A DNA stretch of 64,000 nt from Neobacillus driksii (GTDB lineage: Bacteria > Bacillota > Bacilli > Bacillales > Cytobacillaceae): positions 1 through 64,000 of the forward strand of contig NZ_JACCBX010000011.1 in NCBI RefSeq assembly GCF_013409995.1, written 5' to 3'. The position numbers were made by a program, and so were the translations under genes. The notes beneath the pieces were generated by a model. That model worked only from the letters and a program-made list of their open reading frames with translations, was not told the DNA's origin and did no database searches. Shown piece by piece: positions 25,253 to 34,122 of this stretch (within the stretch, counting starts at the first letter, position 1; every line of letters starts with the position of its first letter).

Positions 25253-25380
25253 GTTGATTTCCGCTCCAGGCACTTCGCTTTCCGCAGGCGTTGCGGTGAG
25301 CCTCCTCGTCGCTTGCGCCTGTCGGGTCTCACCTGCTCCGTACTCCTGCAGGAGTCTTCGTGCCTTCCGCTCCAATCAAC
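25253..25380. repeat. GC-rich interspersed repeat element
   Basis: A 128-bp element bounded by GTTGATT and its complement AATCAAC. It is distinctly more GC-rich than its surroundings and contains the direct motif TCCGCTCC near both ends, CGCTTTCCGCAGGCG, GGTGAGCCTCC/GGGTCTCACC and CTCCTGCAGGAG. I recall near-identical intergenic elements in many Bacillaceae genomes, where they behave like small non-autonomous mobile or RNA elements. It lies between yneB and the DUF896 gene. Confidence 0.7.
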
Positions 25381-25433
25381 TGGGTTCTAATCACCAATTA
25401 GCACACCACAGCTGCACTTAAAGACTGATTTTA

Positions 25434-25471
25434 CTAAAAAATAGACCATCTGACAAGGCAAATGGTCTACT
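25434..25471 (-). terminator. Terminator of yneA-yneB
   Basis: On the minus strand TAGACCAT pairs with ATGGTCTA, followed by TTTTTT. The stem overlaps the last codons of yneB. Confidence 0.8.
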
Positions 25472-26126
25472 CTTCTTCTGGTTCAATAGATTCTTGAAAT
25501 TCCTGATAGCGTCTGTGGACGGTTGCTTTCGAAATATTATATCCAAATCCTCTTAAAGTAGCAGCAATTTCTGAAAAGGTTAATTTATTTTGTCTAAGTC
25601 TCACTATTTCTTCTACTGGTACTTCTATTTTCTCCCGCCCCGAACTGGATTCGAGATTTTTTAGATTTTTCTCAGGCTTATATCCGTGAGCTACGGCTCG
25701 TTTCATTCCACGTTTGATTTTTATATTATGTAATTTACGCTGATATTCTTCGACCATACCAACGATTTTCAATACCATTGAATCACTTTCAGATAATTGC
25801 AGTTCGCCATTGTGAGAAATGCTATAAAGCTTCACATCTTCTTTTAATATACAATGCAGAAGCGCGATCTTTGCATTTCCTCTTCCGAGTCTTGTTTCAT
25901 CTTGTATTAACACAGCTTGTATATCTTTATCTTTCAATAAATCTAACAACTCCAGAATCCCGTCTCTTTCCAGTTCATAACCACTTGCCTGTTCCCTAAT
26001 AATGGAAACCACATGAAAATCATATTGATTAGCAAGCTGTGTAAGTTCTTCCTCCTGACGCTTTAACGAAGTTTCCTGGGCTTCTTTGTTTGTACTTACC
26101 CGGCAATAAATGATTGCATTCACCAT
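25467..26126 (-). CDS. yneB: YneB serine recombinase
   Basis: A 219-residue resolvase/invertase-type protein. The catalytic domain starts AIIYCRVSTNKEAQETSLKR with the nucleophilic Ser in RVST, and has QDETRLGRGNAKIAL (the D-x-x-R-x-x-R type motif). The C-terminal helix-turn-helix reads KLTFSEIAATLRGFGYNISK then ATVHRRYQ. It lies six bases downstream of yneA and belongs to the LexA-controlled yneA-yneB unit. Its cellular role is not established. Confidence 0.9.
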   Translation of the reverse strand: MVNAIIYCRVSTNKEAQETSLKRQEEELTQLANQYDFHVVSIIREQASGYELERDGILELLDLLKDKDIQAVLIQDETRLGRGNAKIALLHCILKEDVKLYSISHNGELQLSESDSMVLKIVGMVEEYQRKLHNIKIKRGMKRAVAHGYKPEKNLKNLESSSGREKIEVPVEEIVRLRQNKLTFSEIAATLRGFGYNISKATVHRRYQEFQESIEPEEE

Positions 26127-26132
26127 TTTTCT

Positions 26133-26456
26133 TTACTCCTCAACGGCGCTTGCATACTCAGTTAAAGACCCCACTTCATAGTTTATAGGAATAATGATTT
26201 CTTCCCCAGGATAAATTCGATCTCCATCAATTTCATTATGCTTCTGAACCCAGCTAACAAATTCATCATTAGAATATGAATGCTGATTTGAATATTGGTT
26301 AGAGATTTCCCAAAGTGAATCCCCTTCCGAAACTGTAATCGTTAAAAACTTTTCTTCAACATCTGCATTAAAACGTAATGATAAAATAAAAGCTACTGCG
26401 CAACTCAAGATAATTAATAAAATTGCATAAGAGTATCTGTCCCAAATTTTTTTCAT
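26133..26456 (-). CDS. yneA: SOS cell-division suppressor YneA
   Basis: A 107-residue protein with an N-terminal transmembrane helix (about 9-27) and a LysM peptidoglycan-binding domain (about 39-92: VSEGDSLWEISNQYSNQHSY ... RIYPGEEIIIPI). In B. subtilis YneA accumulates after DNA damage and delays septation. It is divergent from lexA, with LexA boxes between them, and is followed by yneB. Confidence 0.92.
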   Translation of the reverse strand: MKKIWDRYSYAILLIILSCAVAFILSLRFNADVEEKFLTITVSEGDSLWEISNQYSNQHSYSNDEFVSWVQKHNEIDGDRIYPGEEIIIPINYEVGSLTEYASAVEE

Positions 26457-26472
26457 ACTAAGACCCCTATTC

Positions 26473-26552
26473 AGAATGTATGTTCGTTTTTATATTTTTT
26501 ATTATAATCCGAACATTTGTTTGTTGTCAATAATAATTCGAACTTATGTTTG
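26473..26552. promoter_or_regulatory. LexA boxes in the yneA-lexA divergent region
   Basis: Three good matches to CGAACRNRYGTTYG: AGAATGTATGTTCG (26473-26486), CGAACATTTGTTTG (26510-26523) and CGAACTTATGTTTG (26539-26552). A weaker CGAACATGCTAT follows at 26564, next to TATAAT. This cluster lets LexA control both its own gene and yneA, as in B. subtilis. Confidence 0.9.
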
Positions 26553-26614
26553 TATAAAATATACGAACATGCTATAATAAAGGTAAATATTACATAGGGC
26601 GAGGTGTATCTATA

Positions 26615-27238
26615 ATGACAAAAATATCTAAGCGCCAGCAGGATATCCTTGAATTTATTAAAGGGGAAGTAAAGAAAAAGGGGTATCCGCCATCCGTTCG
26701 GGAAATTGGTGAAGCTGTAGGACTTGCATCAAGTTCTACCGTTCATGGTCATTTAGCACGATTGGAAAGCAAAGGACTCATTAGACGAGATCCTACTAAA
26801 CCGAGAGCGATTGAAATACTAGAAGTGGATGAAACCGTTAATATCCCAAGAAACAATGTTGTCAATGTACCGATTGTGGGTAAAGTAACTGCCGGTCTTC
26901 CTATTACCGCCATCGAAAACGTTGAAGAGTTTTTTCCACTCCCCGAGAGTCTAGCACCTGCAGACGAGCAAGTATTTATGCTAGAAATCATGGGTGAGAG
27001 TATGATAGAAGCAGGTATTCTCGATGGAGATTACGTAATCGTTAGACAGCAGCCAACTGCAAACAACGGAGATATTGTCGTTGCGATGACAGAGGAAGAT
27101 GAAGCGACCTGTAAAAGATTTTTTAAAGAAAAAGATTACATTCGCCTGCAGCCTGAAAACTCAACCATGGATCCTATTATCTTAAGAAACGTTTCTATCC
27201 TTGGAAAAGTTATTGGGGTTTATCGACATATACATTAG
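26615..27238 (+). CDS. lexA: LexA repressor
   Basis: A 207-residue SOS repressor. The winged-helix DNA-binding domain (about 1-65) contains GYPPSVREIGEAVGLASSST with the recognition helix. The self-cleavage Ala-Gly is in VTAGLPI (about 92). The catalytic Ser is in IMGESMIEAG (about 129) and the Lys is in the TCKRFFK region (about 168). Activated RecA triggers cleavage and opens the SOS regulon, which here includes yneA-yneB and formerly the yolD remnant at 12.5 kb. GGGCGAGGTG lies upstream of the ATG. Confidence 0.97.
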   Translation: MTKISKRQQDILEFIKGEVKKKGYPPSVREIGEAVGLASSSTVHGHLARLESKGLIRRDPTKPRAIEILEVDETVNIPRNNVVNVPIVGKVTAGLPITAIENVEEFFPLPESLAPADEQVFMLEIMGESMIEAGILDGDYVIVRQQPTANNGDIVVAMTEEDEATCKRFFKEKDYIRLQPENSTMDPIILRNVSILGKVIGVYRHIH

Positions 27239-27239
27239 A

Positions 27240-27276
27240 CCAAAAGAGCAGATTTAGTAGATCTGCTCTTTTTTAT
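27240..27276 (+). terminator. Terminator of lexA
   Basis: AAAAGAGCAGAT-ttagtag-ATCTGCTCTTTTTT, directly after the stop. Confidence 0.9.
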
Positions 27277-27398
27277 CTTAAGATTATACGAAAATGTGTA
27301 TATTTACTCATTCTAACTAGTTTCCACTATTTGTATAATAGTATTACACCATGATTTAACCTTAGGTCAAAAAACCAGGCTTAAGGAGAGTGGAATAA

Positions 27399-27689
27399 GT
27401 GTTAAATGACATTATTTTCTCGATGGTTATTGGTGGGGTAGTTGGTATTGTAGGGCACGTTAGAAAGCACGGAAAGATTATTATGCCCCGGAAAACAAAA
27501 AGGTTTATCTATTTAGGTTTTTTAGAAGAAATGCTTTTTGGTGCTGTAGCAGCTCTCCTCTTCCTGATTTACACCGCTCCAAATTCAATGGTAGAAACCA
27601 TTTTTTTATCGGCCCTTGCCGGGATTAGTGGTGATATCATGCTTACTAGATTTAAGGCACTTAATGAAAATAAAGAAAAAGAATCCTGA
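27399..27689 (+). CDS. DUF4257-like small membrane protein
   Basis: A 96-residue protein starting at GTG (27399), with AAGGAGAG nine bases upstream. It has an N-terminal hydrophobic segment (IIFSMVIGGVVGIVGHV), a basic KHGKIIMPRKTKRF loop and two further hydrophobic segments (about 46-62, 68-82). I recall this pattern as DUF4257, often found beside lexA in Bacillaceae. Function unknown. A terminator follows. Confidence 0.72.
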   Translation: MLNDIIFSMVIGGVVGIVGHVRKHGKIIMPRKTKRFIYLGFLEEMLFGAVAALLFLIYTAPNSMVETIFLSALAGISGDIMLTRFKALNENKEKES

Positions 27690-27695
27690 ACGCAA

Positions 27696-27740
27696 ATAAC
27701 CCAGTATGGACCATATCCATACTGGGTCTTTCAATTTTGC
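27696..27740 (+). terminator. Terminator of the DUF4257 gene
   Basis: CCCAGTATGG-accata-TCCATACTGGG followed by TCTTTC. Confidence 0.8.
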
Positions 27741-27852
27741 AGCAAACTTCTCTTTTTTAATTATCCCTTTTTCTTTCTAAACCCCGAGTACGGTCATCAT
27801 GAAACGTACCCTAACTACTCTTGAGATAATAAGGCACCACATCCTATTAAAA

Positions 27853-27897
27853 AGAAAATAACCCAGTAAAGACTTCAGTCAATACTGGGTTACTTAA
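27853..27897 (-). terminator. Terminator of glnA
   Basis: On the minus strand AACCCAGTA ... TTACTGGGTT followed by ATTTTCTTTTT, just after the glnA stop. Confidence 0.82.
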
Positions 27898-27899
27898 TT

Positions 27900-29234
27900 T
27901 TAGTACATGCTCATATATTGTTCGCGTTCCCAAGGGTGAACGACGGTACGGAACATATCCCATTCGATTTCTTTTGCTTCGATAAAGTGTTCGAAGATAT
28001 GCTCTCCTAAACCAGCTACGATTACTTCATCAGACTTTAATTGATCTAATGCTTGAGCTAGAGTTGCTGGAAGATCGATGATTCCTTCTTCGATTCTTTC
28101 TTCTTTGCTCATAACGTAAATGTTACGGTCAACTGGAGCTGGAGGAGTTAATTTGTTCTTGATTCCATCTAAACCAGCTTTTAATAGAACAGCCATCGCT
28201 AGGTATGGGTTTGCAGCTGGGTCAACGCTTCTTACTTCTACACGAGTACTTAAGCCGCGAGAAGCTGGAATACGAATTAATGGTGAACGGTTTCTAGCAG
28301 ACCAAGCAACATAGCAAGGTGCTTCGTAACCTGGTACTAGACGCTTATAAGAGTTTACAGTTGGGTTTGTTACCGCTGTAAAGCTTGGTGCGTGCTTTAA
28401 GATACCAGCGATGAATTGACGAGCAGTATCACTCATTTCTAAATCACCAGTTGGCTCGTAGAATGAATTGACACCATCTTTAAATAATGAAAGATTCATG
28501 TGCATTCCGGAACCGTTCACTCCGTATAAAGGTTTTGGCATGAACGTTGCATGTAAACCGTGTTTACGAGCAATTGTTTTTACTACTAATTTAAATGTTT
28601 GGATTTGGTCACAAGCAGTCAACGCATCCGCATATTTAAAGTCGATTTCATGTTGTCCTGGTGCTACTTCGTGGTGAGAAGCTTCAATTTCAAAGCCCAT
28701 TTCTTCTAGTTCTAGTACGATATCACGACGGCAGTTTTCTCCTAAATCTGTTGGTGCGAAATCGAAGTAGCCTCCTTGGTCGTTCAATTCTAGTGTTGGC
28801 TCACCTTTTTCGTCTAATTTAAATAAGAAGAATTCTGGTTCAGGTCCTAAGTTAAAGTTAGTGAAACCTAACTCTTCCATTTCCTTTAATACTCTTCTTA
28901 AGTTGTTACGAGGATCTCCATCAAATGGGTTTCCTTCTGCAGTATAGATATCACAGATTAATCGAGCTACTTTTCCTTTTTCAGCTGTCCATGGGAACAC
29001 TACCCATGTATTTAAATCTGGATAAAGATACATATCAGATTCTTCGATTCGTACGAAACCTTCGATAGAAGAACCGTCAAACATCATTTTATTATCAAGA
29101 GCTTTTTCTAATTGACTTACAGGAATCTCAACGTTTTTAATCGTTCCTAGAATGTCAGTAAATTGTAAACGAATAAATTTAACATTTTCCTCTGCTGCCA
29201 ACCGCTTAATATCTTCTCTAGTAAACTTTGCCAT
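27900..29234 (-). CDS. glnA: Glutamine synthetase, type I
   Basis: A 444-residue enzyme that makes glutamine from glutamate, ammonia and ATP as a dodecamer. The beta-Grasp N-terminus reads MAKFTREDIKRLAAEENVKF. Also present are MMFDGSSIEGFVRIEESDMY, the substrate-binding NGSGMHMNLSLF loop, the ATP-site KRLVPGYEAPCYVAWSARNR and the C-terminal WEREQYMSMY, the feedback-sensing end typical of Bacillus GS (I-alpha). The ATG at 29234 is preceded by GGAGGTAATAAAG. It forms the glnR-glnA operon, 22 bases after glnR, so GlnR and TnrA control it. In Bacillus feedback-inhibited GlnA itself regulates both proteins. Confidence 0.97.
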   Translation of the reverse strand: MAKFTREDIKRLAAEENVKFIRLQFTDILGTIKNVEIPVSQLEKALDNKMMFDGSSIEGFVRIEESDMYLYPDLNTWVVFPWTAEKGKVARLICDIYTAEGNPFDGDPRNNLRRVLKEMEELGFTNFNLGPEPEFFLFKLDEKGEPTLELNDQGGYFDFAPTDLGENCRRDIVLELEEMGFEIEASHHEVAPGQHEIDFKYADALTACDQIQTFKLVVKTIARKHGLHATFMPKPLYGVNGSGMHMNLSLFKDGVNSFYEPTGDLEMSDTARQFIAGILKHAPSFTAVTNPTVNSYKRLVPGYEAPCYVAWSARNRSPLIRIPASRGLSTRVEVRSVDPAANPYLAMAVLLKAGLDGIKNKLTPPAPVDRNIYVMSKEERIEEGIIDLPATLAQALDQLKSDEVIVAGLGEHIFEHFIEAKEIEWDMFRTVVHPWEREQYMSMY

Positions 29235-29256
29235 CTTTATTACCTCCAAAATTTAA

Positions 29257-29658
29257 TTAATGGAAAAATCGTGACATATCCCCTTGCCTTAAAGACGAAC
29301 GATTAAATCTTCCAGCTTGCTGTAATTCTTGACGTAGTAGGTTTCTTAACTGATCGTCGGTTAATTCCTGTTTGGCTTTTTCAGCCTGCTGCTGAATAAC
29401 ATTTGCCTGTTGCTCTTTGACCAATAACAGCTGTTTGATCCCAGCCATATTAATTCCTTGATCAATGAGATCCTTAATTTCTAATAGTCTATCAATATCA
29501 ACTAAACTAAAGAGTCTTCTATTCCCATCTGTTCTAGCTGGAGAAATCAATTCGTGCTCTTCATAGTAACGGATTTGCCTAGCTGTTAATTCTGTTAGCT
29601 GCATAACCGTTCCAATTGGGAATAGTGGCATTGAGCGGCGTATTTCTTTTCCACTCAC
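29257..29658 (-). CDS. glnR: GlnR nitrogen repressor (MerR family)
   Basis: A 133-residue repressor: N-terminal MerR helix-turn-helix (MQLTELTARQIRYYEEHELI, NRRLFSLVDIDRLLEIKDLI), a GINMAGIKQLL helix and the C-terminal LRQGDMSRFFH tail that senses feedback-inhibited glutamine synthetase. Sequence and length follow B. subtilis GlnR. It represses its own operon in nitrogen excess through the box upstream. Confidence 0.96.
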   Translation of the reverse strand: MSGKEIRRSMPLFPIGTVMQLTELTARQIRYYEEHELISPARTDGNRRLFSLVDIDRLLEIKDLIDQGINMAGIKQLLLVKEQQANVIQQQAEKAKQELTDDQLRNLLRQELQQAGRFNRSSLRQGDMSRFFH

Positions 29659-29706
29659 GTAAATTTCTCCTCTCCTTATGCTGATTTATAATGCTATTAT
29701 ATTTCG

Positions 29707-29746
29707 TGTTAGAAAAGATGTCAATCATGTGTTAGATTTTCTAACA
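29707..29746 (-). promoter_or_regulatory. GlnR/TnrA operators of glnRA
   Basis: TGTTAGATTTTCTAACA (29730-29746) is a perfect match to the TGTNAN7TNACA consensus. A second, weaker site TGTTAGAAAAGATGTCA lies at 29707-29723, one to two helical turns closer to the gene, the two-operator arrangement known for B. subtilis glnRA. Confidence 0.9.
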
Positions 29747-29761
29747 TGGTTTTTCATAAAA

Positions 29762-29797
29762 TACAAAGGACAACTTCTTTCGTTATCCTTTGTATTT
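29762..29797 (-). terminator. Terminator of hflX-ynbB
   Basis: On the minus strand AAAGGATAAC-gaaagaa-GTTGTCCTTT followed by GTATTTT. Confidence 0.65.
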
Positions 29798-29801
29798 CTT
29801 C

Positions 29802-31073
29802 TTAGTTTAATTCAATCAGATTTTTTTCAATTAGCGAATCAACAGCAATACAAACAGCCATTTTAACATGAGAATAAGTTAAGCCACCTTGAACATAGGC
29901 CACATATGGCGGTCTGATTGGTCCATCGGCAGTTAATTCAATACTCGCCCCTTGAATAAACGTTCCAGCTGCCATAATCACATCATCCTCGTAACCCGGC
30001 ATATATGCGGGGTAAGCCGTAACATGAGAATTGATTGGGGAAGCAAATTGTATCGCCTGGCAGAAGGCAATCATTTTCTCTTTATCATCAAATTGGACTG
30101 ATTGAATTAAATCCGTTCGATTGGCGTCCCATTTAGGTGATGAATTCATACCTAATTTCTCTAATAGTGCTGCTGTAAATACAGCTCCTTTTAATGCTTG
30201 GCCGACTACATGCGGTGCTAAAAAGAAACCTTGATACATTTCTTGCAGGCTATAGAGCGAAGCTCCAGCTTCAGCACCGATACCAGGAGAAGTCATTCGA
30301 TACGAACAGGCTTCAACATATTGTTTTTTGCCGACAATGTAACCGCCTGTTTTGGCAATTCCTCCACCCGGATTTTTAATCAGTGACCCCGCCATTAAAT
30401 CAGCGCCAACATGACAGGGCTCTAGTTCTTCAACGAATTCTCCATAACAATTATCTACAAAAACAACTACATCTTTTTTAATTTCTTTTACAAACGAAAT
30501 CATTTCTTTGATTTCGTCGACTGTAAAAGATGGGCGCGTTGCATATCCCTTTGAACGTTGAATTCCAATCATTTTCGTATTACCTTTGATTTTTGTTGCA
30601 ACCAAATCCCAGTCGATGGTTCCCTCTTCTGTTAGGGAAACACTATCATAAGAAATCCCAAACTCCTTTAAGGAACCGACACCATTTCCTCGAATCCCGA
30701 CAATTTCTTCAAGGGTATCGTACGGTTTACCGGTAATATAAAGAAGTTCATCTCCAGGACGCAAGATCCCAAATAGTGAAATTGAAATGGCATGCGTTCC
30801 TGAGATAATCTGCGGACGCACAAGACCCGCCTCAGCACCAAATACATCTGCATAAATGAGTTCCAATGTATCTCTTCCGATATCATCATAACCGTACCCT
30901 GTAGAAGGGATAAAATGAGAATCACTTACTCTGTGCTTTTGGTAACTCTTCAAGACTCGAAATTGGTTCGATTCAATTCTTTCGTCGATTGCTTTATGTA
31001 CGGAAGCAATTTGTTGTTCTACACTACTTACGATTTTTTGAAGCTTTTCCCCATTGTTTAACTGTTGAAACAT
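29802..31073 (-). CDS. ynbB: YnbB, PLP-dependent lyase-like protein
   Basis: A 423-residue member of the methionine-gamma-lyase/aluminium-resistance family (Cys/Met metabolism PLP fold). Visible are STGYGYDDIGRDTLELIYAD, PQIISGTHAISISLFGIL, VDNCYGEFVEE with the cofactor Asp, and LMAGSLIKNPGGGIAKTGGY with the PLP-lysine. No substrate is firmly known. It starts four bases after hflX ends, and hflX-ynbB-glnR-glnA is the B. subtilis order. Confidence 0.9.
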   Translation of the reverse strand: MFQQLNNGEKLQKIVSSVEQQIASVHKAIDERIESNQFRVLKSYQKHRVSDSHFIPSTGYGYDDIGRDTLELIYADVFGAEAGLVRPQIISGTHAISISLFGILRPGDELLYITGKPYDTLEEIVGIRGNGVGSLKEFGISYDSVSLTEEGTIDWDLVATKIKGNTKMIGIQRSKGYATRPSFTVDEIKEMISFVKEIKKDVVVFVDNCYGEFVEELEPCHVGADLMAGSLIKNPGGGIAKTGGYIVGKKQYVEACSYRMTSPGIGAEAGASLYSLQEMYQGFFLAPHVVGQALKGAVFTAALLEKLGMNSSPKWDANRTDLIQSVQFDDKEKMIAFCQAIQFASPINSHVTAYPAYMPGYEDDVIMAAGTFIQGASIELTADGPIRPPYVAYVQGGLTYSHVKMAVCIAVDSLIEKNLIELN

Positions 31074-31077
31074 GCTG

Positions 31078-32346
31078 TTACTCCATTCTACTTTTATATT
31101 TCTCTAATTGACCGGAAATTTGATGATCTGGGAGTGCAAATCCTCGGCATTGATAAAGCTCTTTTTCTTCATCAAAGACAAGCTCTCTTACAATCGTCTC
31201 ATTCTTTAATTGCGCCAGCAGTTTCCCTTCGTTTGAAGGTATGCTGACTTGATATTGATCCATCATTTCAATAATGACTTTTTCAATTTTTCTTTTCAGT
31301 TCATTTCTGTCCTCTTTATCATAGGCGCTAATGAAAATTAGAGGTGTATTAGTTGTTGGTACAAAGTCTGGATGTTTAATATCCCTTTTATTATAGACAG
31401 TAATTTGTGGAATGTCTTTCACTTCTAAGTCTGCAAGCAGCTTATTGACTGTTTTTTCATGCTGGAAATAATCCGCATTGGACATATCGACAACATGCAA
31501 AAGAAGGTCCGCTTCCTTCACTTCTTCTAACGTCGAACGAAAAGCAGCAATCAGCGCTGTGGGTAGGTCTTGAATAAAACCAACGGTATCAGTAATTAAG
31601 GTCTGATATCCACTTGGTAAAACCAGCTTCCGTGTCATTGGATCCAAGGTCGCAAATAATTGATTTTCTTCATAGGAATCGGCTTCAGAAAGTCTGTTAA
31701 AAAGTGTAGACTTGCCTGCATTCGTATAGCCGACAATTGCGATTTGGAACGTTTTGTTTTTCTTTCTTCTTTCGCGGTAACGATCCCGGTGCTGAACAAT
31801 AACGGAGAGCTGACTCTTAATATCATCAATTCTTCTGCGAATATGACGGCGGTCTGATTCTAGCTTTGTTTCCCCTGGTCCTCTTGTTCCAATACCAGCA
31901 CCTAGTCTAGATAATGCTGTCCCCTGCCCAGCAAGACGCGGCAATAGATATTGAAGCTGCGCCAACTCCACCTGCAGCTTACCTTCTTTTGAGCGTGCTC
32001 TTTGTGCAAATATATCTAATATGAGCTGAGTCCGGTCAATAATTCGGGCATTTAATTCAGAAGCAAGATTTCGCTTTTGACTTGGTGATAATTCATCATT
32101 AAAAATGACCAAGTCAGCCTCCACTTCATCGACAAGCGCTTTTAGTTCTTCTACCTTCCCTTTACCTATATATAAAGCAGGGTGAATACGCTCTCGTTTT
32201 TGAGTAACAGTCATCAGAACTTCGCCTTTAGCGGTTTCCGTTAAGGAAGCAAGCTCCTCCATGGAATACTCGAAACGACTATCGTCCAAGCTTTGCGTTT
32301 GGCAGCCAACTAAGATTGCTTTTTCCAAGCTACCTTCTTGTTCCAT
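31078..32346 (-). CDS. hflX: Ribosome-associated GTPase HflX
   Basis: A 422-residue GTPase that splits stalled or hibernating ribosomes. N-terminal HflX domain with LVIFNDELSPSQKRNLASEL, a Gly-rich GIGTRGPGETKLE linker, then the G domain: G1 GYTNAGKST, G3 DTVGFIQDLP with the family's hydrophobic residue, G4 NKRD. Length is typical. ATG with GAGGTGTTGGT upstream. First gene of hflX-ynbB. Confidence 0.95.
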   Translation of the reverse strand: MEQEGSLEKAILVGCQTQSLDDSRFEYSMEELASLTETAKGEVLMTVTQKRERIHPALYIGKGKVEELKALVDEVEADLVIFNDELSPSQKRNLASELNARIIDRTQLILDIFAQRARSKEGKLQVELAQLQYLLPRLAGQGTALSRLGAGIGTRGPGETKLESDRRHIRRRIDDIKSQLSVIVQHRDRYRERRKKNKTFQIAIVGYTNAGKSTLFNRLSEADSYEENQLFATLDPMTRKLVLPSGYQTLITDTVGFIQDLPTALIAAFRSTLEEVKEADLLLHVVDMSNADYFQHEKTVNKLLADLEVKDIPQITVYNKRDIKHPDFVPTTNTPLIFISAYDKEDRNELKRKIEKVIIEMMDQYQVSIPSNEGKLLAQLKNETIVRELVFDEEKELYQCRGFALPDHQISGQLEKYKSRME

Positions 32347-32529
32347 ACCAACACCTCATTTTCGTAATTTTCTTTTCCTATCATACCAAAATTAAGGGCA
32401 ATCCCCTAATTTCCCAGCGAATTTTTTAATAATTTATGTTGATTATTTTTACCTTCGTGGTAAAATCATATTGTTTATTGAAAATTTCAAAGAATATAAG
32501 AATTATACATCGAGGGGAAACAGAACAAA

Positions 32530-33135
32530 ATGACATGGGATGTGTTAAGTATCATTGGAACCATTGCTTTTGCTGTAAGTGGAGCAATTATAGCGATGGA
32601 AGAAGAGTATGATATTTTAGGGGTATATATTTTAGGAATTGTGACTGCTTTCGGTGGCGGAGCCATTCGAAATCTATTAATTGGTGTCCCCGTTTCTGCA
32701 TTATGGGAACAAGGGTTATTTTTTCAAATTGCTTTATTATCGATTACGGCTGTATTTCTGTTTCCAAATAATCTTTTGCGTCATTGGCAAAAATGGGGTA
32801 ACTTTTTCGATGCCATTGGATTATCAGCTTTCGCCATTCAAGGTGCTATATACGCCGCCAATATGGATCATCCGATAAGTGCGGTTATCGTTGCCGCAGT
32901 CTTAACTGGAATTGGCGGAGGGATTATTCGCGACTTACTTGCTGGAAGGAAGCCAATTGTATTAAGAGCGGAAATATATGCAGTATGGGCAATTCTTGCA
33001 GGTCTCATTATAGGACTAAAAATCGCCTCAAGTCCATGGGAGTTATATACCTTATTTGTATTAATAACAGCTCTACGGGTCCTTTCCTATACATTTGATT
33101 GGAAACTGCCATCTAAAAGACTTGGTGCACATTAA
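32530..33135 (+). CDS. TRIC cation channel family protein (UPF0126)
   Basis: A 201-residue membrane protein with two tandem three-helix repeats, each with a Gly-rich kinked helix: ILGIVTAFGGGAIRNLLIG and AAVLTGIGGGIIRDLLAG. The GGGxIRDLL motif is the hallmark of prokaryotic TRIC channels (former UPF0126), trimeric potassium-permeable channels. AGGGGAAACAGAACAAA precedes the ATG. Single gene between divergent hflX and convergent spoVK, with a shared terminator. Confidence 0.9.
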   Translation: MTWDVLSIIGTIAFAVSGAIIAMEEEYDILGVYILGIVTAFGGGAIRNLLIGVPVSALWEQGLFFQIALLSITAVFLFPNNLLRHWQKWGNFFDAIGLSAFAIQGAIYAANMDHPISAVIVAAVLTGIGGGIIRDLLAGRKPIVLRAEIYAVWAILAGLIIGLKIASSPWELYTLFVLITALRVLSYTFDWKLPSKRLGAH

Positions 33136-33169
33136 AAAATCGACGGACCGTTTCCGCCGATTTTTTTGT
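33133..33169. terminator. Terminator between TRIC and spoVK genes
   Basis: AAAAAATCGaCGG-accgttt-CCGcCGATTTTTTT, with A and T runs on both sides. Confidence 0.88.
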
Positions 33170-33171
33170 GC

Positions 33172-34122
33172 CTATGAATCTTCCTCAAAGATTAAATCAT
33201 TACTTCTAAGTGTCATCAATTCATGCTTATCAAAGCTGTTTTGCAGTAAAAGCCGCATTGCTTGAGCGCGAATGGACTTTTCAATAATGTTTCGAACATA
33301 ACGTCCGTTTGAAAAACTATTTGGACTGAGTACCGCCTTGACCCAAATTAAATGGTCTTTTAGCTTCTTTTCCGCCTCATGACTTAACGAATATTCTCGC
33401 TCATCGAGCATGCGGCTGGCAATTTCCATCAATTGCTCAATTGTGTAATTCGGAAAGTCAATGACCAGCGGGAAACGGGAATGGAGCCCAGGGTTTAGTG
33501 TTAAGAAATAATCCATCTCCCTAGAATATCCAGCTAAAATAAGAATAAATTCGTGCTGTTTATCTTCCATGTGCTTCACAAGTGTATCAATGGCCTCTTT
33601 ACCGAAATCCTTCTCTCCGCCGCGCCCTAATGAATAGGCCTCATCAATGAACAGGATTCCGCCCTGCGCTTTTTTTACTAAATCTCTTGTTTTCTGTGCG
33701 GTATGTCCAATATATTCCCCCACGAGATCGGCACGTTCCGCCTCAATTAAATGCCCTTTAGACAGAACATTCATTTTTAAAAAGAGCTTGCCAATTAACC
33801 GTGCAACTGTTGTTTTGCCTGTTCCTGGATTTCCTTTAAACATCATATGAAGAGCCTGTTTTCTAGCCTTCAGTCCCAATTCTTCTCGTTTCTTATTTAC
33901 AAAAATCCAGGCGTAAATTTCTTTTATCATTCGTTTCATTTCTTCCATACCCACTAATGCCCCGAGCTCTTCTTCAATTTCCTTTAATGCCGAGTGCTCC
34001 GGGGGAATAACCTTTGGAACAACTTGAGGAACAGGCAGCTCTTTCGTCAGGGACTTCCTCTTTTGCGAGTTAAGGGATACTGTTATTTGTCCGTTGCTTT
34101 TCATGCGAATCGGTTGATCCAA
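33172..34122 (-). CDS. spoVK: Stage V sporulation protein K (AAA ATPase)
   Basis: An AAA ATPase of about 316 residues required for spore maturation in B. subtilis. Walker A FKGNPGTGKTT, Walker B GGILFIDEAYSLGRGGEKDF, sensor NPGLHSRFP and FSNGRYVRNIIEKSIRAQAM at the end. I place the start at TTG (34122), six to seven bases after AGAGGTG; the GTG three codons earlier overlaps that site. Such proteins are CbxX/CfqX-type. Gene order hfq-spoVK-hflX (ynbA) is as in B. subtilis. Confidence 0.94.
   Translation of the reverse strand: MDQPIRMKSNGQITVSLNSQKRKSLTKELPVPQVVPKVIPPEHSALKEIEEELGALVGMEEMKRMIKEIYAWIFVNKKREELGLKARKQALHMMFKGNPGTGKTTVARLIGKLFLKMNVLSKGHLIEAERADLVGEYIGHTAQKTRDLVKKAQGGILFIDEAYSLGRGGEKDFGKEAIDTLVKHMEDKQHEFILILAGYSREMDYFLTLNPGLHSRFPLVIDFPNYTIEQLMEIASRMLDEREYSLSHEAEKKLKDHLIWVKAVLSPNSFSNGRYVRNIIEKSIRAQAMRLLLQNSFDKHELMTLRSNDLIFEEDS

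Noticed and set aside
26473..26552. LexA box cluster as something novel
   Set aside because: Multiple LexA boxes between yneA and lexA are the known Bacillus arrangement.
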